Source: Candidatus Hartigia pinicola
GTDB taxonomy: Bacteria; Pseudomonadota; Gammaproteobacteria; Enterobacterales; Enterobacteriaceae
Length of the DNA stretch: 64,000 bases
Assembly (NCBI GenBank): GCA_020541205.1
Contig: CP048208.1
Location: 310,001 to 374,000 of the forward strand
Reading direction: 5' to 3'
Shown here: positions 37,034 through 48,419 of the stretch, piece after piece
How positions within the stretch are numbered: position 1 is the stretch's first letter
Layout of the letters: each line of letters begins with the position of its first letter
The notes under the pieces: generated by a model
The model's input: only the letters and a program-made list of their open reading frames with translations
Told to the model about the DNA's origin: nothing
Databases searched by the model: none
Made by a program: the position numbers and the translations under genes

Positions 37034-37580
37034 TAGTGTTACTAAAAGTTACGTACATAAAGCTGCTCATGATTGATATATTTAATGAATAGTATTGATT
37101 AGTTATATTCATGATAGCTCAATGAGTCTTGACAATAATATTATTCAATCGGTATGAGTACTTTTACTTTTAAATTGTACAATAATAGATTTTTTAAATT
37201 GATTAGATTAGCTGTCACAAATTAAATTTTTACAGGTTTTACGATAATCTGTTTCTTGCATAATATTAAGTTTTTTTATTTACGTAGAGAATTATAAAAA
37301 TGAGTAATGATGATAACCTGGATGATCTTTTGTCTCAAGGTATTAAATGAGATTTTTTAAATAACGAATCATTATATGATAGCGAGGTTATATAGTGACA
37401 ATATTTGTCCTAATGAGTAATATTAAAGAAGATTTGATTATTATTAAGTATCTCGTGAGTTAAAAATATTTATGATAATAAAAAATGAAATATATGCAAT
37501 TTAGATGCTTACATATCTATTGTATATAATGAAGAAGTTTCAGTAAACCACACGAGTATATTGATTATGGAGTTATGTTA

Positions 37581-38558
37581 ATGAGTAAAGAATCAAACTG
37601 GAAACCCAGTGCATCTATAGTGAATTTATTAAAGAGAGCTAAAATATTTACTGAAATTAGACATTTTTTTACCGAACGCTGCATACTTGAGGTTGAAACA
37701 CCTGCAATGAGTCAAGCGACAATTACAGACATTCACCTTACTCCTTTTAAAACGCGTTTTGTAAAGCCAGGTGCTTCGCAGGGAATCGATCTTTATTTAA
37801 TAACTAGCCCGGAATTCCATATGAAACGTTTGCTTGCAGCAGGTATTGGGCCAATCTATCAACTCTGTCGTAGCTTTCGTAATGAAGAGTTAGGCAGATA
37901 TCATAATCCTGAATTTACTATACTAGAGTGGTACCGTCCATATTATGATATGTATTGTTTAATTGATGAGGTTGATGCTTTACTGCAAAAAATACTTAAT
38001 TGTGAAAGTGCGGTATTACTTTCTTATCAAGAAGCATTTTTGCGTTATTTAAAGATTGACCCACTCTTAGCTACAAAAAATGAGTTAAGAGTAGTGGCAG
38101 CAGGTTTCGATTTAATTAATATTACAAATAAAGAGAGAGATAAAGATACGTTATTACAACTACTTTTTAATAAGGGTATTGAACCATATTTTTCTACAGA
38201 AAAACCTACAGTGATTTATCACTTTCCTGCAACACAAGCTTCTTTGGCTAAAATAAGCATGGAAGATTGTCGTGTGGCAGAACGATTTGAAGTATATTTT
38301 AAAGGTGTAGAGCTTGCCAATGGTTTTTGTGAATTAACAGATAGAGATGAACAGTATCAGCGTTTTGAACAAGATAATTACCGACGTGAAGCAATGAATT
38401 TGCCTACTTATGTAATCGATCAGTATTTATTAGATGCATTAACTTATGGGTTACCAGCATGTTCAGGCGTTGCATTAGGAGTCGATCGTCTAATAATGTT
38501 AGCATTAAATGTTGAAAAAATTACTGATGTAATCGCTTTTCCTTTTCCCATATCTTAA
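37581..38558 (+). CDS. epmA: EF-P beta-lysine ligase EpmA (PoxA/GenX)
   Basis: Class II lysyl-tRNA-synthetase-like enzyme that attaches (R)-beta-lysine to a lysine of elongation factor P, which relieves polyproline stalls. It lacks a tRNA anticodon domain, as expected. The motif 2 region [20 protein letters not shown] and motif 3 [14 protein letters not shown] are intact, and the length (325 residues from [10 protein letters not shown]) equals E. coli EpmA. I chose the ATG at 37581 because GGAG at 37569-37572 is eight bases away, whereas the in-frame ATG at 37575 is only two bases from it. The beta-lysine source EpmB and the target efp are not in the window. Confidence 0.95.
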   Translation: MSKESNWKPSASIVNLLKRAKIFTEIRHFFTERCILEVETPAMSQATITDIHLTPFKTRFVKPGASQGIDLYLITSPEFHMKRLLAAGIGPIYQLCRSFRNEELGRYHNPEFTILEWYRPYYDMYCLIDEVDALLQKILNCESAVLLSYQEAFLRYLKIDPLLATKNELRVVAAGFDLINITNKERDKDTLLQLLFNKGIEPYFSTEKPTVIYHFPATQASLAKISMEDCRVAERFEVYFKGVELANGFCELTDRDEQYQRFEQDNYRREAMNLPTYVIDQYLLDALTYGLPACSGVALGVDRLIMLALNVEKITDVIAFPFPIS

Positions 38559-41500
38559 TAATAATTATTAATCTTATTAAGATTGTATTTATAAATATTT
38601 AACATTTTCTTTTATTCAGTCTAAGCATGACTGATGTAGTTTTTGTTATTTTGTAGATATTAAATATTTATATTAAGAAAGTTAATAAAGATTTTATAAA
38701 TGATATATTGATAATTAATATTTAAAAATAGTAAGTAATGATCTTTAATATGTATAAGCGTTTCATTTATTTGTAGAGTGTAAAGATGGAACATTGATAT
38801 GTATTTTGCAACCAAAGTAGTTAACTTAGTATTGAGTTGTTGGATAAATTCACTATTCATATATCATCATCATAACTAATATTATATAGCATATTTTTTG
38901 ACTTCTACCATTAAGTTTAGCATGAACTAGTATTCATGACTTAATTGACTTAAACATTACTTATTTTATGTTTTCGTTTTCTGCTAGTTGTAGTAACGTA
39001 AAATTAAATTATGTTTCAATCATGTCTATTTTGTCATGAACTGGGTTTGAATATGTATGAGTTAATTTATTAAAAATAATAAAAATAAACATTATATGTT
39101 TTATTAGTATATCTATGAGATTTTAAGCATTTTCGTGATATTTTGGTGCTTTAGATAAGAACTGAGCTATAGATTACTTTATTGATTCTATAAATGTACT
39201 TGTTTATTAAAATAATGTAGTATAAAATTTTAGAAAAATTAATTTAAAATGCATTCTAAAGTTTTTAACTTTTATACTATTAATAATATTAAATTATTTA
39301 ATAATTTTAAAAAATTTTATTTTAGTAATAATAAAATTAATTCTATAATAAAGGTTATTAGGAATATGCAACTAGAAAGTTTTTTAACATAAGTGACATG
39401 ATTCAAATTATTTCTTATGTAAGATACTTAATAAATCATTCTTAGTCATTAAACAATCTTATTTAAAGATTTTTTCTGTTTATAAGAGGTAGTTTTCTTA
39501 TACATTACGTATGAACTGTAAACCAATAAAGTGTTGTTCATAGTATAATGTGTAATAATTATAGTCTTATGTATTTCAAAGTTTACATGGACAGAAATAA
39601 TACTATATTTATCATAAACTGTTTAAATAGAAATATATCATGATATTTATTTATAATCTTTATATATTATTTTCTAATATAACGGATAGTCTAGTTTCAA
39701 ATTTAATAATGTCTTTTAGACTATTTGTTAATTCATATTTTGCTTATTTTTTTATAAATTGTTGCTAACACATATAAATATGATAGAAGATACTAAATTT
39801 AATATTATTATAAGAACTAACTATTTCAATTAAAAGAATTGATGATAAAGCTAATAATTTCATTCCTGAAATGGAGTGATATAGATAACAAAATAATTTA
39901 GTATACTTACTAAAGTAGCATATCTGTTTTCTTAGTTGTCCAGTATAAAATTATTACATGTAAAATAATTAAGTATCAGAACTTTATAAAATAAAAAAAC
40001 TAAAAGATAAGCATCTAAGTTATATTAATATATACTACCTAATGAATATTGTTTACAATATGATATTAAAAATCATTATTAATACATTATATTTCAGTAG
40101 ATATTTAGTGCACAAAAACTTTATCTGATATTTAATTATATAGTGACGTCATTGGAATACTCTAACATTTTTATAAAAAGTAAGATGTAATACGATTGAT
40201 CTGTAAATGCATTCTATTACTTTAATTGAATAAAAGAGTGAATAGTTAATATAATACATTATTACATTATAAGACAAGAAATAAATACATAAACAATTAT
40301 AATCACGTATAAAAGTTGGTCAATAGATAGGTATCTAGATAGAAATTTATTTTTAGTATAGTGTTATTTCTCTGATTTTTTGTTAGGTAGAAATAATCTT
40401 ATATTTTTAAAATAAGGAAAATTATAATATGTTATCATTATTCAAAATAAAAACTATCATAATAGTGATTTCTGTGATTTCTGTGATTTCTGTGATTGCC
40501 GAAATATAATATTAGGATAAAAGTGTACTAAAATATTACTATTAATATTATATATACAGTTTATTACTAAAATTATTTTATGATCATTTTATTCAGATTA
40601 TTATTTTTATTATCGTACGAATATAAAGTAGTTATATTACACCATTTAATCTTACTATATAAGTAGTGGTTGAATATAATCATCGTGCTATATTTCGTCT
40701 ATACAATAAATTTTATAATACGCATTATAAGACTTATGTGTTCCACTTAGCATGTAAAAAAAGATGTAGCTTACATAATCTGATATGGATTTTATTATAC
40801 ATTTAGGAAAACTGTACGAAGTACAGATGACTAGTCATACAAGATCTACATCTATTTAAATAATCGTTTTAAGATAATAAAAATTGAATCATATTGAGTG
40901 TAGTTAAAAAATACTAATGAATCATTACTAAAAAAGTCAAAGATAGACTAGATTTATTTTATTAGATAGTATACTCAGTCAATAAAATTCTAGTTATAAT
41001 ATCTTTAATATATGATCTTTAATGGTATACTAATTATTAGTTACTTTAAATTTTTATCATAACTTTAAAAATTATTAGTGTTGTATTTTTCATGAAGAAA
41101 TAACAAAACTTTAATGCGTTAAGATTATTTTATTAGCATCAACGATTTTATCGTACAACATACAAGTATTTATTAAACTGTTTCATAAATATTTATTTTA
41201 TTTATTTGACATGATCGTAGTATAAAAATTAGTTATCAAAATACATTTCAATGAGAAAATTTATCGCTATGATGATTACTTTTTATTCATGTAATGATTT
41301 AAATATATATAATTTATTTAATTTTTATTAAAAATTAAATAAATGTTTTATTTAATGTGTGTGATTTAAATATAAAATATAAATGTTTGTATAATAATAT
41401 CAAAAAAATTTTTTAAAAAAAGTGTAGAGAATGTAGATGATGATATAATCAGAATAACAAAGTTTACTTATTGAAAAATAAGTAGTAAAAATTTTAATAA

Positions 41501-43477
41501 TAGAATTCATATAAATAGTTTTTATGATTTTTATCATATAAAAGACTGGTAACATAAATACTTATGTTATATCTAACAATAGATATCATCATTATATATT
41601 ATTATTTTATAATAATACTTAAATATTTATAGACACCACATTTAAGAAAATTGAGAGTCTTTTTTGAAAATTGCAACATGACTACCAAGGAAATACGTCA
41701 AAAAATATTTTTTTATATTGATGATTGTGTTATGTTTTTTTTAGGTATTTAACGTACAAGAAGCTGTAATGTAGAAAATAAAACACTAAAATTTTATAAG
41801 AAAGATTTCAAGTGCTAAAATATTGTTTTAAGAAGATAATTATGTCTTTTAAGTTATTTTAATAAGATAAATTAAATAGTTTTTTGTCATATCTTATATT
41901 AATAATACTTTGCTCTTGGTTAATTACATGAGTTAGTACAAACTACTACTTAATCAGTCTATGTCTTCTATTTGTTTTATTTTTTATTATGGGAATCAAT
42001 TTTCACTTACATAAATCTTAAATGATTTAAGTGTATTTTTTATAAAGTAAGAGCTAAATAATAAATGCGTATCTCGTATCTTTTGTAGAGTGATTAGATT
42101 TTTAATAATATTTTAGTCGGTCATTGAAACGTCTAATATTTTTATTGAATTAGTGTTTGTGTAAAGAGTGAAATTACCTTAGAATCTAGCCAAATGCTCA
42201 CTAAAAATAATAACAGATATTTATTTTTTTCAATAAAAATCAATATCATGATTTAAATTAGTCATTTTATATTTAGAGAACATATTGTCGAGATTAAAAA
42301 TTAAAATGCGTAATACTACAGCATACTTCAATAGAAGAAACTCTTTCACAGAGAAAACTACGTTTAGTAAAATATAGTAAACAAATAGCTAACACTTACA
42401 TTGGAATCTTGTTGAATTGTATTTCAAACATAATCAATTCCTATGTATTTCAAAAGAAGTATAAAGTTTAATTTGAATCTGACTAATATTTAAGAATCAT
42501 GAGGTTTTAGTAAATTGAATAAATCTTCAGTGAAGAAGAATGCAGAGGGATACATTAGTTTATTAAATGTATCAGGTGGAATCACTTTATAACTCAATGA
42601 CAAAAATGACGGAAAAATTATAAATATCATCCCTAGCTAAAATTAGATAAAATACTTAAAACCTAGCCATGGGTAAAATTTGAAGTATTTTTCAGGCTTT
42701 AGACTGAAGTAGATATAGAAAATTTCAAACTGAGGTGAGCGTTAATACTGATTTTAATATTTATGACTAATTATATCTTATCATTTTTTAGTAAAATATA
42801 TAGCATATAGTTTGTGAGGAAAATTGCTACTTATTAAGTAAGAAAATTCTTTCAATAGAGAAAATTTTAATCAAAATTGATTAAAATTAAAAAATATATC
42901 ATCGTCATTAGACGTGCATAAAACTCTTAGCGATAAAAACTTGTCATTAGTTTCCGAATTATTTATTCAGTTATCTATTCATCGTGCATTTTAATTGAAC
43001 TTGATTATTTCTTTACTTTGAAATGATTATCTTAATGCTTTCATAAAAAATAAAGTAAAAGATTATGTAGTATATTTTTAACTTTATTAGTAAAACAGTC
43101 CAGGCATAAGAAAATTATAACATTATAAGTTTAAAAATATAAAATTCGTAAGAAATTTTTGCGTAACTCATACAATATATAAGATGAATTGTTTCTTTTA
43201 TCGATGATGTTTAGTGTTTAAGAAAAAAAAATCAATAAAGAAAATTACTTTTATTATTTTATTATTAAAAGACTGAAGTAATTTCGAGGTAATTTAATCA
43301 ATTCACTTTAAAACTTACAAGAGATTCTCATTGAAGAAAAATAACTAATTATTGCTCAATTTATTAAAAATTTCATAAGTTATATTGGATTGTATCTTAA
43401 ATTATGTTGATAGGTTTTTACTTTAAAAACTGTCAAGATCTTTGTGTTAATCGGAATTGTAAATAGGTATGATAGAT
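38559..43477. other. 4.9 kb eroded region, no gene recognised
   Basis: AT-rich DNA with dense stops on both strands. A weak 6-base-pair hairpin at 38570-38584 after epmA may be its terminator. rmuC normally precedes ubiE in enterobacteria but I could not read it. A tandem 9-mer inside a 26-codon frame lies at 40429-40509. Otherwise I see nothing. Confidence 0.5.
40465..40497. repeat. nonamer tandem repeat inside a 26-codon frame
   Basis: GTGATTTCT is repeated about 3.7 times. It lies inside an ATG-to-TAA frame at 40429-40509 where it encodes repeating V-I-S, giving a small hydrophobic peptide. AGGA is at 40415-40418. The unit is a multiple of three, so the frame survives copy-number change. 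Chance remains likely. Confidence 0.7.
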
Positions 43478-44233
43478 ATGATAAAATCGTCTAAAAAAAC
43501 TATTGATTTTGGTTTCCGTTTGGTAAGCAAAGAAGACAAAACCAACCTAGTTGGAACTGTTTTTCATTCTGTAGCATTAAAATATGATTTGATGAATGAT
43601 CTAATGTCTTTCGGTATTCATCGTCTCTGGAAACGTTTTACGATTGAATCTAGTGGTGTGCGTTATAATCAACGTGTACTTGATCTTGCTGGTGGAACGG
43701 GTGATTTAACAGAAAAATTCTCCCGTCTTGTAGGTGAGAAAGGCGAGGTGATTCTTGCTGATATTAATGATTCCATGTTACACAAGGGTCGCGAAAAGCT
43801 ACGGGATCTTGGGGTTGTTGGTAATGTTAATTATGTTCAGGCTAATGCTGAAGAACTGCCTTTTCCAGATAATTATTTCGATTGTATTGCCATTGCCTTT
43901 GGATTACGTAATATAACAGATAAAAACAAAGCACTGTGTGCTATGTATAGAGTACTCAAGCCAGGTGGTCGTCTTGTAGTTGTTGAATTCTCAAAACCAA
44001 TAAATAAATTATTAAACAAAGCTTATGATGTGTATTCATTTTATATGCTCCCTGTTATGGGTCAAGTGATTGTAAATGATGCAAATAGTTATCGCTATCT
44101 AGTTGAATCTATTCGTATGCACCCAGATCAAGAAACACTAAAGTTAATGATGGAAAATGCTGGGTTAGAACACGTTTCCTATATTAATATCACAGGTGGT
44201 ATCGTCGCATTGCATAAGGGATTTAAATTTTAA
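43478..44233 (+). CDS. ubiE: ubiquinone/menaquinone C-methyltransferase UbiE
   Basis: SAM-dependent methyltransferase for the C-methylation step of ubiquinone (and of menaquinone where made). The SAM motif [11 protein letters not shown], the conserved [13 protein letters not shown] and the C-terminal [17 protein letters not shown] are all canonical, ending HKGFKF. I place the start at 43478 ([13 protein letters not shown]), which aligns exactly with the E. coli N-terminus and has AGGT nine bases before it; an in-frame ATG lies three codons earlier. It heads ubiE-(ubiJ)-ubiB, the normal operon order, but ubiJ is decayed. Confidence 0.96.
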   Translation: MIKSSKKTIDFGFRLVSKEDKTNLVGTVFHSVALKYDLMNDLMSFGIHRLWKRFTIESSGVRYNQRVLDLAGGTGDLTEKFSRLVGEKGEVILADINDSMLHKGREKLRDLGVVGNVNYVQANAEELPFPDNYFDCIAIAFGLRNITDKNKALCAMYRVLKPGGRLVVVEFSKPINKLLNKAYDVYSFYMLPVMGQVIVNDANSYRYLVESIRMHPDQETLKLMMENAGLEHVSYINITGGIVALHKGFKF

Positions 44234-44869
44234 AATGACAGAAATATTAAAAAAGAGAGTAAGAAAAAAAATACAAAGTTGTATTTTTTATAACTCTATT
44301 TATTTAATGTGCTTTAAAGTAAAAATGATTTAAGAATCAGTTTAAAAGTGTTTTAGATCATGTTTAGTGAGTAAAAGTATATTTATTAACTTACATAAAC
44401 CTAACACAAAACCCCATGTTGATCTTAATAGACCATAGTATTCTTGTATTACGTTAATAGTCAGAGCTTTCTAATTATAAAATAAAAATATTTTGTGTAT
44501 GCTAATTTAGTGACAAAAAATAACAATACTAAAGTTCATAAATAGTAGAAATATTTTTATATATGATGATATGGAAGTAATATAATCTTCACTTTCTTTT
44601 TATTAGAAAATATTTTTAGATTTGATGTATTATTTATCTTTTGATTTAGAAGTTACCTTTATTTTAAAAGGTGAAATAATTATTACGTAAGAAAGTGAAA
44701 TATATTGCTTAGTTCATTAATAGTTAAAAGCTACTTGAAATATACTTTGCATAAAGCATGAAAAACAGAACCTAATCTGCTTGAGTTAGTTTATTTTAGA
44801 GAAGAAGTCAATAGATGAGCGACTTATGAAATAAACTATAACAACAGTTAAGTCATTTGGAAGATTACA
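44234..44869 (+). pseudogene. ubiJ: decayed ubiquinone accessory factor UbiJ
   Basis: The 636-base gap between ubiE and ubiB is the size of ubiJ (about 201 codons in E. coli). Near its 3' end one frame reads EPNLLELVYFREEVN and then a stop, against APGPLEVAWFAEETAA in E. coli UbiJ as I recall it. A one-base shift continues with ERLM (VERAVDAL in E. coli). Just upstream, pieces of YLAEA and TE fit YVAEAITEEW with small indels. The 5' half is not legible. UbiJ is an SCP2-type lipid-binding protein that, with UbiK, organises the soluble Ubi complex. Confidence 0.72.
44266..44289 (+). terminator. possible terminator after ubiE
   Basis: Eleven bases AAAAAATACAA (44266-44276) are perfectly repeated in reverse at 44279-44289, giving an AT-rich hairpin whose 3' arm ends in six T, 32 bases after the ubiE stop. 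The AT-only stem makes it a weak call; if real, ubiB needs its own promoter. Confidence 0.4.
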
Positions 44870-46504
44870 ATGAATTCCGGTGAAATAAAACGTCTTTACT
44901 TTATTATACGAATATTTCTCTCATATGGTTTAGATGAGTTGATACCTAAAAGTAAATTTACATTGCTTCTGCATATTGGGCGCGTTGTTTTTTTTTGGAT
45001 CAGGAATCAACACCAAGAAAAAGAACTTGGTGAGCGCTTACGTTTAGCATTGCAGGAACTTGGACCTGTATGGATTAAGCTTGGTCAGATGCTATCGACT
45101 TTTCAAGATCTATTTTCGCCGCATATTATCAATCAACTCTCTTTGTTACAAGATCAAGTTGTTAGTTTTGATGGTAAAATTGCTCGTTATTATATTGAAA
45201 AATCATTAGGTGGTCCAATAGAAAAATGGTTTGACGATTTTGATGAAAATCCACTCGCTTCAGCATCTATAGCTCAAGTTCACTCGGCAAAATTAAAATA
45301 TAACGGAAAAAAAATAGTCATAAAAGTGCTTCGGCCTGATATTTTACCTATTATTAAGTCGGATGTAAAATTAATGTACTGTGTTGCTGATTGGGTCACT
45401 TTTTTCCCGGATGGTCGCCGTTTACGCCCTAAAGAAGTGGTTCGTGAATATGAAAGAACTATAATGAATGAATTAAATCTCTTGCGGGAATCAGCTAATG
45501 CGATGCAGTTACGTAGTAATTTTAAAAATAGTTCGATGTTATATGTACCTGAAGTATATGCGGAATATTGTAGTGAAAATGTCATGGTGATGGAACGTAT
45601 TTATGGTATTTCTGTTTCTAATATTACTGCGTTAAAAGCTCAGGGAACTAATATGAAAATTTTAGCAGAAAAAGGTGTGAGAGTTTTATTTACTCAGGTT
45701 TTTCGTGACAGCTTTTTTCATGCTGATATGCATCCTGGTAATATTTTTGTGAGCCATGAACATCCAGAAAATCCATTATATATAGGTATTGATTATGGTA
45801 TTGTGGGTTCGTTGAATAAAGAAGATAAGCGCTATCTTGCAGATAATTTTATTGCGTTTTTTAATAGAGATTACCGTAAAGTTGCAGAATTGCATATAGA
45901 CTCTGGTTGGGTACCACTAAATACAAATATTGAGGATTTTGAGTGTACGCTTAAAACTGTTTGTGAACCAATTATTAATAAACCATTATCTGAAATTTCA
46001 TTTGGTAATATTTTATTAAACTTATTTGATGCTGCTCGTTGTTTTAATATGGAGGTACAACCTCAGTTAGTTTTACTTCAAAAAACATTAATCTATGTAG
46101 AGGGGTTGGGTAGACAGCTAGATCCTCAATTAGATTTATGGAAAACAGCGAAACCATTTTTAGAAAATTGGATACATAGTCAAATTAGCATTCCAGGTAT
46201 TACTCAAGTTTTAAAAGAAAAATCGTCATATTGGTTTGAAAAAATGCCTGAAATTCCTGATTTAATTTACAGCACTTTACGTCAGCAAAAATTTTTACAA
46301 GTTAATATTGAAAAACTAACTCAAGAATTAAGAGAACAACGTTGTAATCAACGTAAGTCTCAATATTTGTCAGGAAGTGGTGTAACATGTATTGTTTGTG
46401 GTAATGTATTATTTATGTCTTCTTCTAAGAAGGTCGCGATTTTACTTATAGCTGTTGGGGTGCTAACGTGGATTGTTGGGCTCTATAAAACAGGAAGAAA
46501 TTAA
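44870..46504 (+). CDS. ubiB: ubiquinone biosynthesis atypical kinase/ATPase UbiB
   Basis: Membrane-bound ABC1/ADCK-family protein whose ATPase activity supports ubiquinone assembly, probably by extracting lipid precursors from the membrane. At 544 residues it matches E. coli (546). The family's KxGQ motif is seen in [10 protein letters not shown] (about residue 68). [44 protein letters not shown] and the DYG version of the metal motif ([15 protein letters not shown]) follow. Two C-terminal membrane helices are present (about residues 498-540). GGAAG lies before the start. It follows the dead ubiJ. Confidence 0.96.
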   Translation: MNSGEIKRLYFIIRIFLSYGLDELIPKSKFTLLLHIGRVVFFWIRNQHQEKELGERLRLALQELGPVWIKLGQMLSTFQDLFSPHIINQLSLLQDQVVSFDGKIARYYIEKSLGGPIEKWFDDFDENPLASASIAQVHSAKLKYNGKKIVIKVLRPDILPIIKSDVKLMYCVADWVTFFPDGRRLRPKEVVREYERTIMNELNLLRESANAMQLRSNFKNSSMLYVPEVYAEYCSENVMVMERIYGISVSNITALKAQGTNMKILAEKGVRVLFTQVFRDSFFHADMHPGNIFVSHEHPENPLYIGIDYGIVGSLNKEDKRYLADNFIAFFNRDYRKVAELHIDSGWVPLNTNIEDFECTLKTVCEPIINKPLSEISFGNILLNLFDAARCFNMEVQPQLVLLQKTLIYVEGLGRQLDPQLDLWKTAKPFLENWIHSQISIPGITQVLKEKSSYWFEKMPEIPDLIYSTLRQQKFLQVNIEKLTQELREQRCNQRKSQYLSGSGVTCIVCGNVLFMSSSKKVAILLIAVGVLTWIVGLYKTGRN

Positions 46505-47285
46505 GTAATTTTTCTTTAAAATAATTAAATAACTTTATGAATATTATCTATATTTTATTTTTCTGTGTATAAATAAAATAAAATTATTTAAATAATTTAA
46601 ATTGAATGTGAGTTATAATGTTAATAGAGTTATTTTAATATAAGACTGAATTATAATTGGCTATTCTAATTCATTGAGAATGCATGTGTAGTGTATTTTT
46701 CGTTAATACATTTTTTAATATTAAATAGTATCTTATTATTTTCATAATCATCTCGCTTTCTTACTTAGTATTGTATTTAATTTATCTGAATTTACATTAG
46801 CTAATGATAATGATCTTACTCTACAATATAGAGTATTGATTTTTTATAAAATGGAAGTTTCGTATCTATAGAGTGTACGGTCAGTGTACCGATGAGAATT
46901 TTTTGATAGCTAATACTGCACATTATTTAGAATTTACTTTAAATATAATTATTGTAAATAATGACTATGCTGATTATATTTTTTTATTATTATCTGTTTT
47001 TAATTATTTAGGTTGCAAAACTGATATTTGAGATGTATACAAAAATAATTATTTTCTTATTTTAAAATGTGTTATATATTTATCATTTTATTTTATACAT
47101 GCTAAAAAATTTTAGCAAATTAACTTTAGAGATGAAAATATATATCTTCATTTTTAAGTTAGGATAGTTTTATTAACTTTTAGTTTACCTCATGAAATAG
47201 TTATTTGTAATTTTCTAAATAGCATGGTTTGTTTCCTAGATATAAAAATTATTTTTATATAACTAATTATAAATCCTATTTATAA
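46505..47285. other. gap between convergent ubiB and fbaA
   Basis: Here the ubi block ends and the convergent fbaA block begins. tatABC normally follow ubiB in enterobacteria; I could not recognise them. The right edge carries two hairpins after fbaA. This gap must hold a rearrangement junction relative to E. coli gene order. Confidence 0.5.
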
Positions 47286-47288
47286 TTA
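47240..47288 (-). terminator. tandem hairpins at the fbaA 3' end
   Basis: An 11-base-pair perfect inverted repeat with a 3-base loop (47264-47274 with 47278-47288) overlaps the fbaA stop codon. A second perfect 9-base-pair one with a 3-base loop (47240-47248 with 47252-47260) follows directly. Both are AT-only, but their spacing and position fit transcription termination of pgk-fbaA. Confidence 0.5.
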
Positions 47289-48362
47289 CAGAACATTAAT
47301 ACAATTTAGTGCTTGAAATGCCGTCTCTAAACGAAGAACTATTGATTTTTCTGATTTACGCAGCCATATGCGTGGATCATAGTATTTTTTATTAGGCTTG
47401 TCTGTGCCTTCTGGGTTACCTAATTGAGTTTGAAGATAGTTTTTGTTTTTTTTGTAATAATTTAAAATGCCTTTCCAAGCAGCCCATTGAGTGTCGGTAT
47501 CGATATTCATTTTAATAACACCATACTTAATTGCTTCTTTAATTTCAGTAATGTTTGAACCAGAACCACCGTGGAAAACAAAGTTTAGGGTATTATGAGA
47601 CAAATGAAATTTTTTAGAGACATAATCTTGTGCATTACGTAAAATTTTTGGCGTTAATTGTACGTTACCTGGTTTATAGACACCGTGTACATTACCAAAA
47701 GAAGCAGCAATAGTGAAACGTGGGCTAATTTCGATGAGTTTCTCATATGCATATGCAATATCTTTTGGCTGAGAGTATAATGCAGAGCTATCCATTCCCG
47801 TATTATCAATACCATCTTCTTCACCACCAGTACAACCCAGCTCAATTTCTAGTGTCATATCGATTTTTGATAGACGAGTTAGATATTGAGCACAGATTTT
47901 AATATTATCATCTAGTTTTTCTTCAGATAAATCAATCATATGTGAAGAAAATAGTGGTTTACCCATTTTCATGTAGTATTTTTCACCAGCATCTAAAAGA
48001 CCATCTGCCCATGGTAGTAATCTACGTGTGCAGTGATCAGTATGTAAAATTACAGGTACTCCATAATGTTCTGCTATGTGATGCACATGATGAGCACCTG
48101 ATATTGCACCTAAAATAGCAGTTTTTTGTCCTTCTTCTTGTAGACTTTGACCTGCAATAAAAGCTGAACCATTGTTAGAAAATTGTACAATAACTGGAGC
48201 CCGTACTTTAGCAGCTGTTTCAAGTACAGCGTTAATTGAATATGTACCAATACAGTTCACTGCTGGTAATGCAAAATTATTTTTTTTAGCAACTGAAAAA
48301 ATTTTTTGTACATCATCACCTGTGATCACGCCCGGTTTAACAAAATCAAAAATTTTTGACAT
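47286..48362 (-). CDS. fbaA: class II fructose-bisphosphate aldolase FbaA
   Basis: Zinc-dependent cleavage of fructose-1,6-bisphosphate in glycolysis, and the reverse in gluconeogenesis. At 358 residues it is the E. coli length. The catalytic/zinc segment HTDHC lies near residue 107-111, followed by IELGCTGGEEDG, the zinc histidine in FGNVHGVYKPGNV and FHGGSGS, and NIDTDTQWA. AGGA at 48370-48373 (minus strand) is seven bases before the start. It is 57 bases downstream of pgk, the conserved epd-pgk-fbaA order. Confidence 0.97.
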   Translation of the reverse strand: MSKIFDFVKPGVITGDDVQKIFSVAKKNNFALPAVNCIGTYSINAVLETAAKVRAPVIVQFSNNGSAFIAGQSLQEEGQKTAILGAISGAHHVHHIAEHYGVPVILHTDHCTRRLLPWADGLLDAGEKYYMKMGKPLFSSHMIDLSEEKLDDNIKICAQYLTRLSKIDMTLEIELGCTGGEEDGIDNTGMDSSALYSQPKDIAYAYEKLIEISPRFTIAASFGNVHGVYKPGNVQLTPKILRNAQDYVSKKFHLSHNTLNFVFHGGSGSNITEIKEAIKYGVIKMNIDTDTQWAAWKGILNYYKKNKNYLQTQLGNPEGTDKPNKKYYDPRIWLRKSEKSIVLRLETAFQALNCINVL

Positions 48363-48378
48363 ATGAGAATCCTGTATT

Positions 48379-48406
48379 AAACGGACAAATATATGTTTGT
48401 CTGTTT
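48379..48406 (-). promoter_or_regulatory. hairpin in the pgk-fbaA intergenic region
   Basis: Arms at 48379-48389 and 48396-48406 pair over 10 of 11 positions in the minus-strand transcript, with a 6-base loop. It sits between the pgk stop and the fbaA ribosome-binding site and lacks a T run. It may be an mRNA processing or stability element rather than a terminator. Confidence 0.45.
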
Positions 48407-48419
48407 TAACGACAATGAA

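Larger units (their letters stand above)
31865..37580. other. 5.7 kb eroded region with a few structured islands
   Basis: No known gene is legible. Within it I note an extended -10 plus hairpin (34670-34744), a 65-codon frame with its own terminator (35347-35560), an octamer repeat (36452-36474), two close hairpins (36966-37033) and a short island at 37301-37351. These are listed separately. The rest is AT-rich DNA without visible structure. Confidence 0.5.

Noticed and set aside
36930-37112. 60-codon minus-strand frame
   Set aside because: Its length is explained by the 13-base-pair hairpin and low-complexity sequence; no ribosome-binding site or family resemblance.
37301-37351. 16-codon frame MSNDDNLDDLLSQGIK upstream of epmA
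   Set aside because: Looks gene-like in composition and may be a 5' fragment, but it is too short to assign and I could not match it to any neighbour of epmA.
38660-38860. 66-codon minus-strand frame after epmA
   Set aside because: Isoleucine/asparagine-rich, no start context, no recognisable motif.
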